Assembly: GCA_002351925.1 (NCBI GenBank)
Contig: DEHM01000017.1
Span: 1-35,626, forward strand
From: Bacteroidales bacterium UBA2800
GTDB lineage: Bacteria > Bacteroidota > Bacteroidia > Bacteroidales > Paludibacteraceae
Direction of reading: 5' to 3'
Length of the DNA: 35,626 nt
Shown here: positions 17,979-25,571 of the stretch, in pieces
Numbering within the stretch: the first letter of the stretch is position 1
How the letters are laid out: every line of letters begins with the position of its first letter
Translations under genes and position numbers: made by a program
The notes under the pieces: model-generated
What the model was told of the DNA's origin: nothing
The model's database searches: none
The model's input: the letters and a program-made list of their open reading frames with translations, nothing else

Positions 17979-20096
17979 ATGAAGAAATCGATTATCTTAG
18001 GAGCTATCGCAATGACCATGCTTGCTTGTAGCGGGAGCAACCCGCTGTTGGAGCAACCTACCAACGAATATGGTATCCCGGCTTTCGACAAGGTGCAGCT
18101 AAAGCACTACCTGCCGGCTTTTGAGGCCGCTATCGCCGAACAGAAAGCGGAGATAGACGCCATCGTCAACAACCCCGCCGAACCGACCTTCGACAACACC
18201 ATCGTCGCCCTCGACCGTACGGGCTTGACACTCGACCGCGTAGCCGGTGTGTTCTTCAACGTACTGGAGGCTGACGGCAACGACGAGATGAACGAGATAG
18301 CGGAGAAAGTGAGTCCGATGATGAGCGAACTGAGCGACGGTATCATCCTCAACGAGGCCCTCTTCCGCCGCGTGAAGTTCGTCTACGACCAGCGTGATCA
18401 ACTCGGCCTCAACGCCGAGCAGATGCGTCTGGTGACGGAGACCTACAAACACTTTGCCGACAACGGTGCCAACCTGCCTGAGGAGCAGAAAGAGCGCCTC
18501 AAGGAGATCAACCAGGAGCTGGGTCTGCTCTCCCTCAAATTCGGCAACAACGTCGTGGCAGAGACCAATGCATATCAGTATTTCGTCAAAGACGAGGCGG
18601 AGCTGAAGGGCCTGCCGGAGAGTGCCAAAGCCGCAGCGGCCGAAGAGGCCGAGGCAGCCGGTCACCCGGGCGAGTGGCTCTTCACACCCAAGCGCACCAG
18701 CTTCACGCCGGTGCTGCAGTACTGCGAGAACCGCGACTTGCGTAAGGAACTGCTGATGGCCTATACCACCCGCGGCAACCACGACAACGAGAACGACAAC
18801 AAAGCCGTCATCGTCCGCGAGATGGAGTTGCGTATCGAGAAAGCCAAACTCTTCGGCTACGACAACCCCGCCGACTATATCCTGGCCGACTGTATGGCCA
18901 AGGACCACAAGACCGTGGACGCTTTCCTGCAATCGGTATGGACACCGTCGCTCGAGGCTGCCAAGCGTGAGGCCGCAGCCCTCCAGGCCGTCATGGATAT
19001 GGAGAAAGCTGCACAAGACCCGCATACCGACGAGCAAGTGCTGCTGCAACCCTGGGACTGGTGGTTCTATGCCGAGAAACTGCGCAAAGCCAAATATGCG
19101 TTGGACGAAGAGGAGATCAAACCCTACTTCGAGCTCAACAACGTGCGCAACGGTGCGTTTGGCGTAGCCACGAAGTTGTACGGCGTGCAGTTTGAGAAAC
19201 TGGAGAACGTGCCGGTGTACAATCCGGAGGTGGAGGTCTTCAAGGTAAGCGAAGCCGACGGCACGTTCGTAGGTATCCTGATGACCGACTATTTCCCGCG
19301 TGCGGGTAAGCGTCCGGGAGCATGGATGAACAATATCGTCTCCCAGTATATCGACGCCGAGGGCGTGGACCATCGTCCTGTCATCATCAACGTGGGTAAC
19401 TTCAACAAGCCGACGGCAGGCAACCCGTCGCTGCTCTCGATGGACGACGTAGAGACGCTGTTCCACGAGTTCGGCCACGCGCTGCACGGACTGCTGAGCA
19501 AGGCGCACTATAAGAGCCTGAGCGGCACCAACACGCCGCGTGACTTTGTGGAGCTGCCCAGCCAGTTTATGGAGAACTACTGCTACGAGCCCGAAGTGCT
19601 GCGTACCTACGCCTTCCACTATCAGACGGGCGAGGTTATCCCCGACAACCTCATCGCCAAGATCAATGCGGCCGGTAAGTTCAACCAGGGCTTCGTGACG
19701 ACCGAGTTGCTCTCTGCCTCTATCCTCGACATGGATTTCCACGAGTTGACGACGGCCGACAGCCTCGATGTCAATGCCTTCGAGCAGCAGAGCCTCGAGA
19801 AGATGGGTATGATTCCGCAGATCATCGTGCGCTATCGTCCTACGTTCTACAACCACATCTTCACCACCGGCTACGAGGCAGGCTACTACAGCTACACCTG
19901 GTCGGCCGTGCTCGATGCAGACGCTTTTGCCGCGTTCAAGGAGACCGGCAACCTGTTTGAGCAGGAGACGGCCAAGCGTTTCCGCCACTTGCTGGAGCAG
20001 GGCGGCACGCGTGATGCCCACGAGCTCTATCTGGAGTTCCGCGGCAAAGAGGCTGATCCGAAGTATCTACTGCGTCGCAAAGGATTTATCGAATGA
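17979..20096 (+). CDS. dcp: M3-family zinc metallopeptidase, peptidyl-dipeptidase Dcp type (lipoprotein)
   Basis: A 705-residue peptidase that cleaves short peptides. The lipobox is MLAC with Cys17, so unlike the cytosolic E. coli enzyme it is probably tethered on the periplasmic side. The zinc site is HEFGH at residues 496-500, with Glu525 (in DFVELPSQFMENY) as the third ligand 25 residues later, as in the family. Helical architecture and the downstream FKETGNLF-like C-terminal region are intact, and the length is normal. Peptide recycling in the envelope is inferred. It follows the AsmA-like gene by 36 nt and overlaps the next gene by four bases (ATGA). Confidence 0.92.
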   Translation: MKKSIILGAIAMTMLACSGSNPLLEQPTNEYGIPAFDKVQLKHYLPAFEAAIAEQKAEIDAIVNNPAEPTFDNTIVALDRTGLTLDRVAGVFFNVLEADGNDEMNEIAEKVSPMMSELSDGIILNEALFRRVKFVYDQRDQLGLNAEQMRLVTETYKHFADNGANLPEEQKERLKEINQELGLLSLKFGNNVVAETNAYQYFVKDEAELKGLPESAKAAAAEEAEAAGHPGEWLFTPKRTSFTPVLQYCENRDLRKELLMAYTTRGNHDNENDNKAVIVREMELRIEKAKLFGYDNPADYILADCMAKDHKTVDAFLQSVWTPSLEAAKREAAALQAVMDMEKAAQDPHTDEQVLLQPWDWWFYAEKLRKAKYALDEEEIKPYFELNNVRNGAFGVATKLYGVQFEKLENVPVYNPEVEVFKVSEADGTFVGILMTDYFPRAGKRPGAWMNNIVSQYIDAEGVDHRPVIINVGNFNKPTAGNPSLLSMDDVETLFHEFGHALHGLLSKAHYKSLSGTNTPRDFVELPSQFMENYCYEPEVLRTYAFHYQTGEVIPDNLIAKINAAGKFNQGFVTTELLSASILDMDFHELTTADSLDVNAFEQQSLEKMGMIPQIIVRYRPTFYNHIFTTGYEAGYYSYTWSAVLDADAFAAFKETGNLFEQETAKRFRHLLEQGGTRDAHELYLEFRGKEADPKYLLRRKGFIE

Positions 20097-20599
20097 GACG
20101 TCAGACCCAAACATTGCTCTATCACCTATTGCCGGTAGCCTATTGGCTGCTGGCAATAGGGTTGAGCGTGGTGCCCCTTTTCTTCGGCGTAACACACGCC
20201 TATGTATACGGCTTCTATGTTGCCCTACCGGTGCTGCTCAGCGGCGCGGTGCTGCGTCGTATACGTCGGCATAGCCCGTCGGTGGAGCAGTGTACCCAGA
20301 TGGCGCTCCTGCTCGGGGTCGCTTCCTATTGGATGCCGACCGTGGTCTTTCTAACTATCCCCGCCTGGGGCTACCTCATCTACCGCAACCTCTTCGACAG
20401 CCGTTCGCTCATGGCGACGCTGCTGGGCTATCTGTGCGTAGCTATCTGGGCTGCAGTAGCCATCGTCCTGGGATGGATAGCTAATCCCTGGGCACATTTC
20501 TTTGCAGCAGAAAACGCCCTCGGGTGGATACCCTTAGGCGTTATTCTTCTCGCGTGGCTGGCAACCATCGTCACCCGCGAACAATTGCGTATTCGTTAG
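20093..20599 (+). CDS. Hypothetical polytopic membrane protein
   Basis: A 168-residue protein with about five hydrophobic segments (roughly residues 12-32, 36-54, 70-92, 103-127 and 137-160) separated by short basic loops (RRIRRHS). I do not recognise a family with a known role; similar small multi-pass proteins occur in Bacteroidota without a function. The ATG overlaps the dcp stop (ATGA), which argues it is real and translationally coupled. It is the last gene of the plus-strand run and stops 6 nt from the convergent metallo-beta-lactamase gene, with no obvious terminator between them. Confidence 0.7.
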   Translation: MRRQTQTLLYHLLPVAYWLLAIGLSVVPLFFGVTHAYVYGFYVALPVLLSGAVLRRIRRHSPSVEQCTQMALLLGVASYWMPTVVFLTIPAWGYLIYRNLFDSRSLMATLLGYLCVAIWAAVAIVLGWIANPWAHFFAAENALGWIPLGVILLAWLATIVTREQLRIR

Positions 20600-20605
20600 T
20601 CTTGT

Positions 20606-21217
20606 TTATCGGCGTTCTTCTCCAATGGTTGTGGCTTCGCTATGCCCCGGATAGACCTGTACCTCTGCCGGCAGGGCGAAGAGTTTCTCCAGCGAAGCTA
20701 TCAGCTGCGCTGTGTCGCCTCCGGGCAGGTCGGTGCGGCCGTAGCCCATACGGAAGAGCGTGTCGCCCGAGAGGAGCACTTTGTCTTCCGGCCAATACAG
20801 GCATACCGAACCCGGCGTATGACCCGGTGTCTCGATCACCTCTAACCCACTAACCTCTAATCCATTAACCCCTAACCCTTCTATCGGGAACTCCTCTGCC
20901 TTAGCACGTATGCCGAAGAGGTCGTACTGCTGCTGCATGGCTTGCGCCATGGGGATATCGGCCGTGTGCATAAGCACCGGCGTATGCCAGGTCTCTGTTG
21001 CCCATCGCGCGCCCCAGAGATGATCCAGATGGCCGTGGGTAGCTATAATGGATAAAGGACAATGGCTAATGGCTGCTTGCTCCATATATCGGAGCAACTC
21101 CTGCTGCTCCCATTCATAGGCACACGCAGGATCTATAAGCAGTACTTGCTGCCCGTTGGAAACGACATAGGTGTTGGTCTCAAACAGACCGAATATGAAT
21201 CGTTTTATCGCCAACAT
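20606..21217 (-). CDS. Metallo-beta-lactamase-fold hydrolase (glyoxalase II-like)
   Basis: A 203-residue cytosolic hydrolase. Zinc ligands are visible: THGHLDH (His61, His63, Asp65, His66), His133 in TPGHTPGS, Asp152 in SGDTLF and His192 in YPGHSE. This is the pattern of the small hydroxyacylglutathione-hydrolase-like proteins; the true substrate is unknown. Two stretches are encoded by short tandem repeats: SHCPLSI (residues 51-57) from four 7-bp units, and GLGVNGLEVSGLEV (114-127) from 7-8-bp units. Both lie next to active-site loops yet leave the motifs intact. It is last in the marC operon, and its start overlaps the radical SAM gene by 13 nt. Confidence 0.88.
   Translation of the reverse strand: MLAIKRFIFGLFETNTYVVSNGQQVLLIDPACAYEWEQQELLRYMEQAAISHCPLSIIATHGHLDHLWGARWATETWHTPVLMHTADIPMAQAMQQQYDLFGIRAKAEEFPIEGLGVNGLEVSGLEVIETPGHTPGSVCLYWPEDKVLLSGDTLFRMGYGRTDLPGGDTAQLIASLEKLFALPAEVQVYPGHSEATTIGEERR
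20839..20878. repeat. 7-8-bp tandem repeats inside the metallo-beta-lactamase gene (second array)
   Basis: Five degenerate CTAAC-containing units spaced 7-8 bp apart on the plus strand. They encode GLGVNGLEVSGLEV just before the GHTPGS zinc motif. Confidence 0.75.
21047..21074. repeat. 7-bp tandem repeats inside the metallo-beta-lactamase gene (first array)
   Basis: AATGGAT, AAAGGAC, AATGGCT, AATGGCT on the plus strand, encoding SHCPLSI on the minus strand directly before the ATHGHLDH zinc motif. The core resembles the ileS array. Confidence 0.75.
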
Positions 21218-22194
21218 TCTTTACAAATCTCCAGTTCTTCGTTGAGCGCTACCCGTCGGAAGGCGTGTGCCTTGTCCGAACAGAACAACTCGCGCATAGG
21301 CGCGTTCATTATGTTCCCGTACGCGTGTGCGTGCGCCTTGTCGTAGCAGCAGGGCAGCACGTCGCCGTTGGTCGTTACGACACACCCGCTCCATACGCGG
21401 AGACAACCGCGACGTAGCTTACGGCGATGGTAGCGGCCGTCTTTGCCCTGTACGTATCGGCTGTAACGCGGGTCGGTGGGCATCAGCGGGTGACCGTCTT
21501 GGTAGTCGTATAGCTGCGCCGTCTTGAGCGTCAGACGGTCGGCGCCAAGGTCCTTATAACAAGCCTGCAGGGCGCTCCAGTCCTGCTCATTGGTGCGAAG
21601 CCGCAGACACTGCAGCTCTATTTGACATTTGCCCTGTTTCTCTTTCGCCTCGCGGAGCCACCGGAGTGCCTCTTTGCACTTCTCCAGGCTCCCGCCTACC
21701 CTATATGCGCCGTAGCTCTGTTCCGTCAGTCCGTCCATCGAGACGATGATACGGTCGAGGCCTGCTTGTACGAGCGCGTCGGCCATCTCGGCCGTCATCG
21801 CCTGGGCGTTGGTGCTGACGATGGTGTATAGCCCTTCCCGGTGTGCTTCGGCAATCATCTGCGGCAGGTCCTTGCAGAGCAGCGGCTCGCCCTGGAAATA
21901 GAACTGCATCACCCAGGCCGTCTCGCGTACTTGCTCCAGCACCCGCCGAAACACCTCCATCGACATAAACGGCTGTGTTCTGTCAGGCGTAGCCGGTCTG
22001 TGCTCTGTCAGCGCAGCGGTCTTGGCCTGCCCTACAGGACATTCCGGACACCGCAGCTGACATACCGCGGCTGGTTCTACGGAGACGAAGAGGGGCATAT
22101 GCGAGATATGCACCGAGCCGCAGAGGCTCAGTGCATAACTCGTGTAGCAACGGATTGCATTAGTGAATCGCGATTTTCGAAACGCGGCGCTCAT
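21205..22194 (-). CDS. Radical SAM protein with SPASM-like C-terminus
   Basis: A 329-residue iron-sulfur enzyme that uses S-adenosylmethionine radicals. The cluster motif CxxxCxxC is Cys45, Cys49 and Cys52 (AAVCQLRCPECPVG). The GGEP-equivalent is FQGEPLL, and the barrel continues with IVSTNAQAM and IIVSMDGLTEQSYGAYR. The C-terminal Cys cluster (GCLRVWSGCVVTTNGDVLPCC, then ICKECW) is a SPASM-type auxiliary-cluster site. The start ATG 22194 was chosen because FRKSRFTNAIRCYTSY matches the usual start of this subfamily; it overlaps rpiB by 35 nt. SPASM enzymes modify peptides or activate other enzymes; the substrate here is unknown, and no precursor peptide is seen beside it. Confidence 0.87.
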   Translation of the reverse strand: MSAAFRKSRFTNAIRCYTSYALSLCGSVHISHMPLFVSVEPAAVCQLRCPECPVGQAKTAALTEHRPATPDRTQPFMSMEVFRRVLEQVRETAWVMQFYFQGEPLLCKDLPQMIAEAHREGLYTIVSTNAQAMTAEMADALVQAGLDRIIVSMDGLTEQSYGAYRVGGSLEKCKEALRWLREAKEKQGKCQIELQCLRLRTNEQDWSALQACYKDLGADRLTLKTAQLYDYQDGHPLMPTDPRYSRYVQGKDGRYHRRKLRRGCLRVWSGCVVTTNGDVLPCCYDKAHAHAYGNIMNAPMRELFCSDKAHAFRRVALNEELEICKECWR

Positions 22195-22609
22195 GACGGC
22201 CACCCTCAAAATCGGTGTTGAAGAACGCACGTACGATGTCGAGCGCCAGCTCCTGAGAGATGAAGTTAGCCGGCAAACCCAGCACGTTCGCGTTGTTGTG
22301 CTGACGGGCCAACTCAGCCAGAGGCACATCCCAGCACAGGGCTGCGCGGACACCCTGATGTTTGTTGGCGGTGATGCAGATACCGTTGCCGGTAGAGCAA
22401 ATCACGATGCCGAAGTCGAACTCACCCTTCTCTACGGCCTCTGCCAGCGGGTGTGCAAAGTCCGGATAGTCGCAACTGTCGGTGTTGTAGCAGCCGTAGT
22501 CATGGGTCGTCGCGCCCTGGGCTTCCAGGTACGCACGCACCGTCTGTTTGAGCGCATAGCCCGCATGGTCGCTGGCCATAGCAATGTGCATTTCGTTGAG
22601 TGGTTTCAT
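22160..22609 (-). CDS. rpiB: Ribose-5-phosphate isomerase B
   Basis: Interconverts ribose-5-phosphate and ribulose-5-phosphate in the cytosolic pentose phosphate pathway. It has 149 residues, normal for the family. MASDHAGYALK forms the phosphate-binding start, ICSTGNGICI carries the catalytic Cys region, and NKHQGVRAALCWD and ARQHNNANVLGLPA are conserved. I chose ATG 22609 (MKPLNEMHIAM) over an in-frame TTG at 22618, which lies inside an 8-bp repeat array. It is second in the marC operon; its 3' end overlaps the start of the radical SAM gene. Confidence 0.94.
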   Translation of the reverse strand: MKPLNEMHIAMASDHAGYALKQTVRAYLEAQGATTHDYGCYNTDSCDYPDFAHPLAEAVEKGEFDFGIVICSTGNGICITANKHQGVRAALCWDVPLAELARQHNNANVLGLPANFISQELALDIVRAFFNTDFEGGRHERRVSKIAIH

Positions 22610-22612
22610 ATC

Positions 22613-22652
22613 TAACAATTTAACGATTTAACAGTTTAACGGTTTAGCGGCT
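22613..22652. repeat. Five 8-bp tandem repeats between marC and rpiB
   Basis: TAACAATT, TAACGATT, TAACAGTT, TAACGGTT, TAGCGGCT. The array fills almost the whole gap between marC and rpiB, so it supplies the rpiB initiation region. Confidence 0.85.
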
Positions 22653-22653
22653 A

Positions 22654-23253
22654 TCAGAGGATAATCGCCAGATTGCCGAACATCAGTTTGCAGGCTATGG
22701 CCAACACGATGATGCCGAAGAACTTACGGATGATGTAGAGCGAAGTCTGTCCCAGATATTTGGTCAACCAGCGGGTGCCTATCAGCACGAGGTAGAGCAC
22801 CAGTATGCAGAGTATGAGCGACACGCAGAGACTGGCTACGCTGTACTCGGCGGTAATGGCCAGCAGGGCGGTGAACGCCCCCGGGCCTGCGTACATAGGG
22901 AAGGCCAGCGGCACGATAGAGCCCTCACCCTCCAGGTTCGAGTTCTGGAAGATCGTGATATCGAGTATCATCTCCAGGGCCATCAGGAAGATGACGAAAC
23001 CGCCGGCTATGGCGAAATACTCTATCTGCACGCCGAACAGCTTCAGTATCCATTCGCCCAGAAAGAGAAACGCCATCAAGATGATCAGGCTGGCCAGACA
23101 CACGTGAAACGCATTGATCTTCACGCCCTTCTCCTCCATGGCTATGGTGATAGGGATATTACCGAACGGATCGATAATAGCTATCAGAAAGATAAACGAC
23201 GAGATAACTTGCCAGAAATCGACTGCCCCGAAAAATGTACTCAGTTGCTCCAT
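22654..23253 (-). CDS. marC: MarC-family integral membrane protein
   Basis: A 199-residue inner-membrane protein with six predicted helices and the MarC/UPF0056 signatures FLIAIIDPFGNIPI near the start and GSIVPLAFPMYAGPGAFTAL in the middle. MarC proteins were once linked to antibiotic resistance, but that role was not upheld and their substrate is uncertain. I chose ATG 23253 (MEQLSTFF) because the longer frame upstream runs through the promoter. The leader is only about 20 nt. It is first in the four-gene minus-strand operon. Confidence 0.92.
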   Translation of the reverse strand: MEQLSTFFGAVDFWQVISSFIFLIAIIDPFGNIPITIAMEEKGVKINAFHVCLASLIILMAFLFLGEWILKLFGVQIEYFAIAGGFVIFLMALEMILDITIFQNSNLEGEGSIVPLAFPMYAGPGAFTALLAITAEYSVASLCVSLILCILVLYLVLIGTRWLTKYLGQTSLYIIRKFFGIIVLAIACKLMFGNLAIIL

Positions 23254-23280
23254 GGTATACCTTGTTTCAAAAAATCCGTG

Positions 23281-23311
23281 CAAAGGTACAACAATTTTCT
23301 CAAATATGCAA
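23281..23311 (-). promoter_or_regulatory. Promoter of the marC-rpiB-radical SAM-hydrolase operon
   Basis: On the minus strand TTGCATATTTGA begins at 23311 and -7 box TACCTTTG spans 23288-23281, spacing 23 nt. A second, weaker look-alike (AAAAGCAGTACTTCGG) lies upstream at about 23335-23357 on the same strand. Confidence 0.8.
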
Positions 23312-23397
23312 ATAAAAAGAGAAAAAAGCGTGCCGAAGTACTGCTTTTCCCCGAAATGGTAAGCAGCGCAAGAGAGGCGCAAGAGTGGCTGATTGGC

Positions 23398-23441
23398 TCA
23401 TGAACGGCTCATATACGGGCCATATACGGGTCATGAACGGG
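23398..23441. repeat. Four 11-bp tandem repeats upstream of marC
   Basis: TCATGAACGGC, TCATATACGGG, CCATATACGGG, TCATGAACGGG. They lie between marC and the small minus-strand gene, outside any supported coding frame. Confidence 0.8.
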
Positions 23442-23475
23442 ACCATCACGCGACCACGTCCCGAGAACGACCTAA

Positions 23476-23703
23476 TCACACCCATACCAATGGCTGAGAT
23501 ATACAAAATTGCGCCAAATGACCGAACAATCTTTCTACAAATTGCCGAATTTGTTCCGCCGAGAGGTAAAACCGATACCCTACCGCTTCGTAGGCTTCCA
23601 TAAAGGGCATGCCTTCGTCGATGGTGAGTTGTTGAAAGAGTTTTTTGATGTCGCTGTTGCGACGCGTGCGGCGCTCTGCCGTTGATTCAAGAATGTAATA
23701 CAT
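23476..23703 (-). CDS. Small hypothetical protein, possibly helical DNA-associated
   Basis: A 75-residue frame starting at ATG 23703 (MYYILESTAERRTRRNSD). It is basic near the N-terminus, then helical (DIKKLFQQL, EAYEAVGYRFYLSAEQIRQFVERLF); the last stretch has an AYEAVG...LSAEQIR pattern that could form a helix-turn-helix. I cannot name a family with certainty. A weak promoter candidate (TTGGATGTCA with a distant TATATTTT) lies upstream. It diverges from the zeta-toxin operon, with a 211-nt spacer, and might be unrelated to it. A longer in-frame start at a TTG is less likely. Confidence 0.5.
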   Translation of the reverse strand: MYYILESTAERRTRRNSDIKKLFQQLTIDEGMPFMEAYEAVGYRFYLSAEQIRQFVERLFGHLAQFCISQPLVWV

Positions 23704-23748
23704 GTGTTGTGAATTTTGATGGTTAAACAATCGGCAACGTTCCCGCTG

Positions 23749-23768
23749 CCGTATACTACCGTATACTA
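23749..23768. repeat. Two exact 10-bp repeats
   Basis: CCGTATACTA twice in a row, upstream of the small minus-strand gene. Each unit holds the palindrome GTATAC. Confidence 0.6.
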
Positions 23769-23835
23769 AAGATTAAAATATAGAAATCAGTTTACTTTTG
23801 ACATCCAAGGCGTACGACATTGTATCAAAATCTCT

Positions 23836-23860
23836 AAATCTGCATGCAAAGTGCAGATTT
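23836..23860. promoter_or_regulatory. Perfect inverted repeat next to the zeta operon promoter
   Basis: AAATCTGCA 23836-23844 and TGCAGATTT 23852-23860 with a 7-nt spacer, ending 2 nt before the -33 TTG. No plus-strand gene lies upstream to need a terminator, although T-rich sequence follows. I infer an operator, possibly for autoregulation by the antitoxin. Confidence 0.5.
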
Positions 23861-23862
23861 TT

Positions 23863-23893
23863 TTGCACATATCAAATTTTTTCTGTACCTTTG
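23863..23893 (+). promoter_or_regulatory. Promoter of the antitoxin-zeta toxin operon
   Basis: TTGCACATATCA at 23863 and -7 box TACCTTTG at 23886-23893, spacing 23 nt. The antitoxin ATG follows 22 nt after the box. Confidence 0.82.
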
Positions 23894-23914
23894 CAGCCGC
23901 AAAGGTTTTGAACT

Positions 23915-24070
23915 ATGAATGACTATCGTTTCATAAACATCGATCAGGAGCCGACAGAGGAACAATTAGCACAGTTGATGCGCGAAGTGGCAGCAGAAGC
24001 TAAAGAGCGCCATGACCGTGCTCACGCCGCCTATTTCGCACAAATAGACAAAATGATGTGTGCACAATGA
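23915..24070 (+). CDS. Candidate antitoxin partner of the zeta-like kinase (51 residues)
   Basis: A 51-residue frame: it starts MNDYRFINIDQ and ends ...FAQIDKMMCAQ. The middle (EPTEEQLAQLMREVAAEAKERHDRAH) is charged and strongly helical, as in small antitoxins. It begins 22 nt after a good -7 box and its TGA overlaps the ATG of the kinase gene (ATGA), so the two are translationally coupled. I do not recognise a named antitoxin family; the role rests on size, charge and position. Confidence 0.65.
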   Translation: MNDYRFINIDQEPTEEQLAQLMREVAAEAKERHDRAHAAYFAQIDKMMCAQ

Positions 24071-24663
24071 GAAAGCCTGTTCTGATAGTTATTGCCGGCC
24101 CGAATGGTTCGGGCAAGACCTCCACTACGCGCTTGGTCATCAAGCACGAGTGGGCGGAACAATGTGTTTATATCAATCCCGATGAAATTGCGCAGAGTAA
24201 GTTCGGCGATTGGAATGATGTCAATGCGGTACGTCAAGCGGTTGAGTATTGTGAGGAATGGAGAGAGAGATTATTGTCCGAGCGCAAAGATTTTATCTTT
24301 GAAACGGTATTGTCTTCGGATGGTAAAGTCGATTTCCTGAAACGAGCAAAAGAAGCAGGCTATTTAATTCGCATGTTCTTTATATGCACGGAATCGCCGA
24401 CCATCAACGCAGCCCGTATCGCCAACCGCGTAATGGAAGGCGGACACGATGTCCCGATTCAGAAGATTATCTCCCGTTACATGAAAGCTATTGTGAATGC
24501 TGAACGAGTAACGCGTTTCGTGGATAGAGCCTATTATTACGACAACTCTGTTGACGATCAAGATGCACAGTTGTTATTCCGTACGGCAGATGGCAAGTTT
24601 GCCAAACGCTACGTAGATACTATGCCCGAATGGGCAAATAAGATATTGAATAGGATTCAATAA
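24067..24663 (+). CDS. Zeta-toxin-like P-loop kinase
   Basis: A 198-residue P-loop NTPase. Walker A is GPNGSGKTS (residues 11-19), followed by YINPDEIA, a region that in zeta toxins carries the substrate-binding Asp, then FETVLSS, and a basic stretch ARIANRVMEGGHDVP that fits the lid arginines. Zeta toxins phosphorylate UDP-N-acetylglucosamine and stall wall synthesis; similar chromosomal enzymes can have other substrates, so the toxin role is inferred. I chose ATG 24067 (MRKPVLIVIAG), which overlaps the stop of the 51-residue gene, over an in-frame ATG at 24058. Codon use is more AT-rich than in the core genes. Confidence 0.82.
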   Translation: MRKPVLIVIAGPNGSGKTSTTRLVIKHEWAEQCVYINPDEIAQSKFGDWNDVNAVRQAVEYCEEWRERLLSERKDFIFETVLSSDGKVDFLKRAKEAGYLIRMFFICTESPTINAARIANRVMEGGHDVPIQKIISRYMKAIVNAERVTRFVDRAYYYDNSVDDQDAQLLFRTADGKFAKRYVDTMPEWANKILNRIQ

Positions 24664-25006
24664 CCATCGTCGCTTGCCGCGGAGCGTTCTCCCAACGGAA
24701 TGGGAGAAGCGGCCTCCGTCTAAGAGGGAAATACTGCTGGCCTTGACCGCATAAAATAAAGCAAGGACATATTAAAAGGCGTTTATTAACGTTGTTTGCG
24801 ACTCATCAGAATCTTCGCAAAATTCAACATACAGTCGTAGCAACCATGATGAATGTCCATGTGGGTATGTAATAGTACTCCACGCCCGTCTAAGGGCGAG
24901 GTGGTTTGTACATATCGGGCGTGGATTTCGGTTGTTTTTCTACTGTATGGGGGATTGCGAAGCCCTTGATGAGCGTGAAGAGCAAACGGACTTCACGCTT
25001 TTATTT
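24664..25006 (+). ncRNA. Structured non-coding stretch after the zeta gene
   Basis: No supported reading frame in 340 nt, but strong secondary structure. CGGAG-N2-TTCTCCC pairs with GGGAGAA and CTCCG (24679-24718). CCACGCCC at 24880-24887 can pair either with GGGC and GGTGG at 24894-24904 or with GGGCGTGG at 24917-24924, two exclusive folds. It ends in a classic terminator. It may be a long 3' UTR, a small RNA, or a regulatory leader that stops before the gene at 25098. No known family was recognised. Confidence 0.4.
24973..25006 (+). terminator. Strong hairpin terminator
   Basis: GCGTGAAG 24973-24980, a 10-nt loop, CTTCACGC 24991-24998, then TTTTATTTATT. Eight perfect pairs. Confidence 0.85.
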
Positions 25007-25097
25007 ATTATGTGTACGCGTAAATCATTACAAATAATATCATGGAGAATGCCGAAAAGCCATAAGTGAGTAGGCAAAAAATAAAATTTTAATACTC

Positions 25098-25487
25098 ATG
25101 TTAAGCATAGATGATTATCCTCAAGACCAAGAACTCATGCAGGCGGCTACAGAATTTGCAAAAGAAGTAGCCTGCGTTTTAAAGCAAAAGTATCCGGATA
25201 TCCCTAAGGCTCAACACTACAGATTATTGATTGGACCGAAAAGAGGAGGGATGAAGGTGGTTGTAAGGCATGCTATCTTATACAAAACTAAAGATATATT
25301 AGAGGGGAATGAAAATGACCGTCACACAGAGAATTTAGATGAAGAATACGCCAAGATGGTCGAAGAAATTTTTGAGATAATAAAGGAGAACTATGGTGGC
25401 GATCTAACTAAACTACATCGCTTAGTGGCTATTTTAGAAGATGATCAAGCTGCCGATTCCTTTATATATGATATATGCCATATGTAA
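25098..25487 (+). CDS. Hypothetical protein, orphan gene
   Basis: A 129-residue acidic, soluble protein with no signal peptide or membrane segment. Its N-terminal half (QDQELMQAATEFAKEVACVLKQKYP) and C-terminal half (EEYAKMVEEIFEIIKENY, then LVAILEDDQAADSF) look helical; the middle has GPKRGGMKVVVRHAILY. I do not recognise it. It is AT-rich, lies in the accessory region, and has an AT-rich leader of about 90 nt after a terminator, without a clear TTG-N20-TA promoter. It is followed 84 nt later by the surface-protein gene, so the two may share a transcript. Confidence 0.6.
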   Translation: MLSIDDYPQDQELMQAATEFAKEVACVLKQKYPDIPKAQHYRLLIGPKRGGMKVVVRHAILYKTKDILEGNENDRHTENLDEEYAKMVEEIFEIIKENYGGDLTKLHRLVAILEDDQAADSFIYDICHM

Positions 25488-25571
25488 GCATAACAGAGAC
25501 TAATTTGAGCTACGCTAGTGGCGATAATATATCTAGTAGAGATTGGAAAAATTTATTAAATGAAATGTAAT

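Noticed and set aside
23836..23864. Inverted repeat plus T-run as a terminator
   Set aside because: No plus-strand gene ends upstream, and the arm lies directly against the -33 box of the zeta operon, so an operator is more likely; a terminator cannot be excluded.
24664..25006. tRNA, tmRNA, RNase P RNA or SRP RNA
   Set aside because: None of the conserved motifs of these RNAs was seen.
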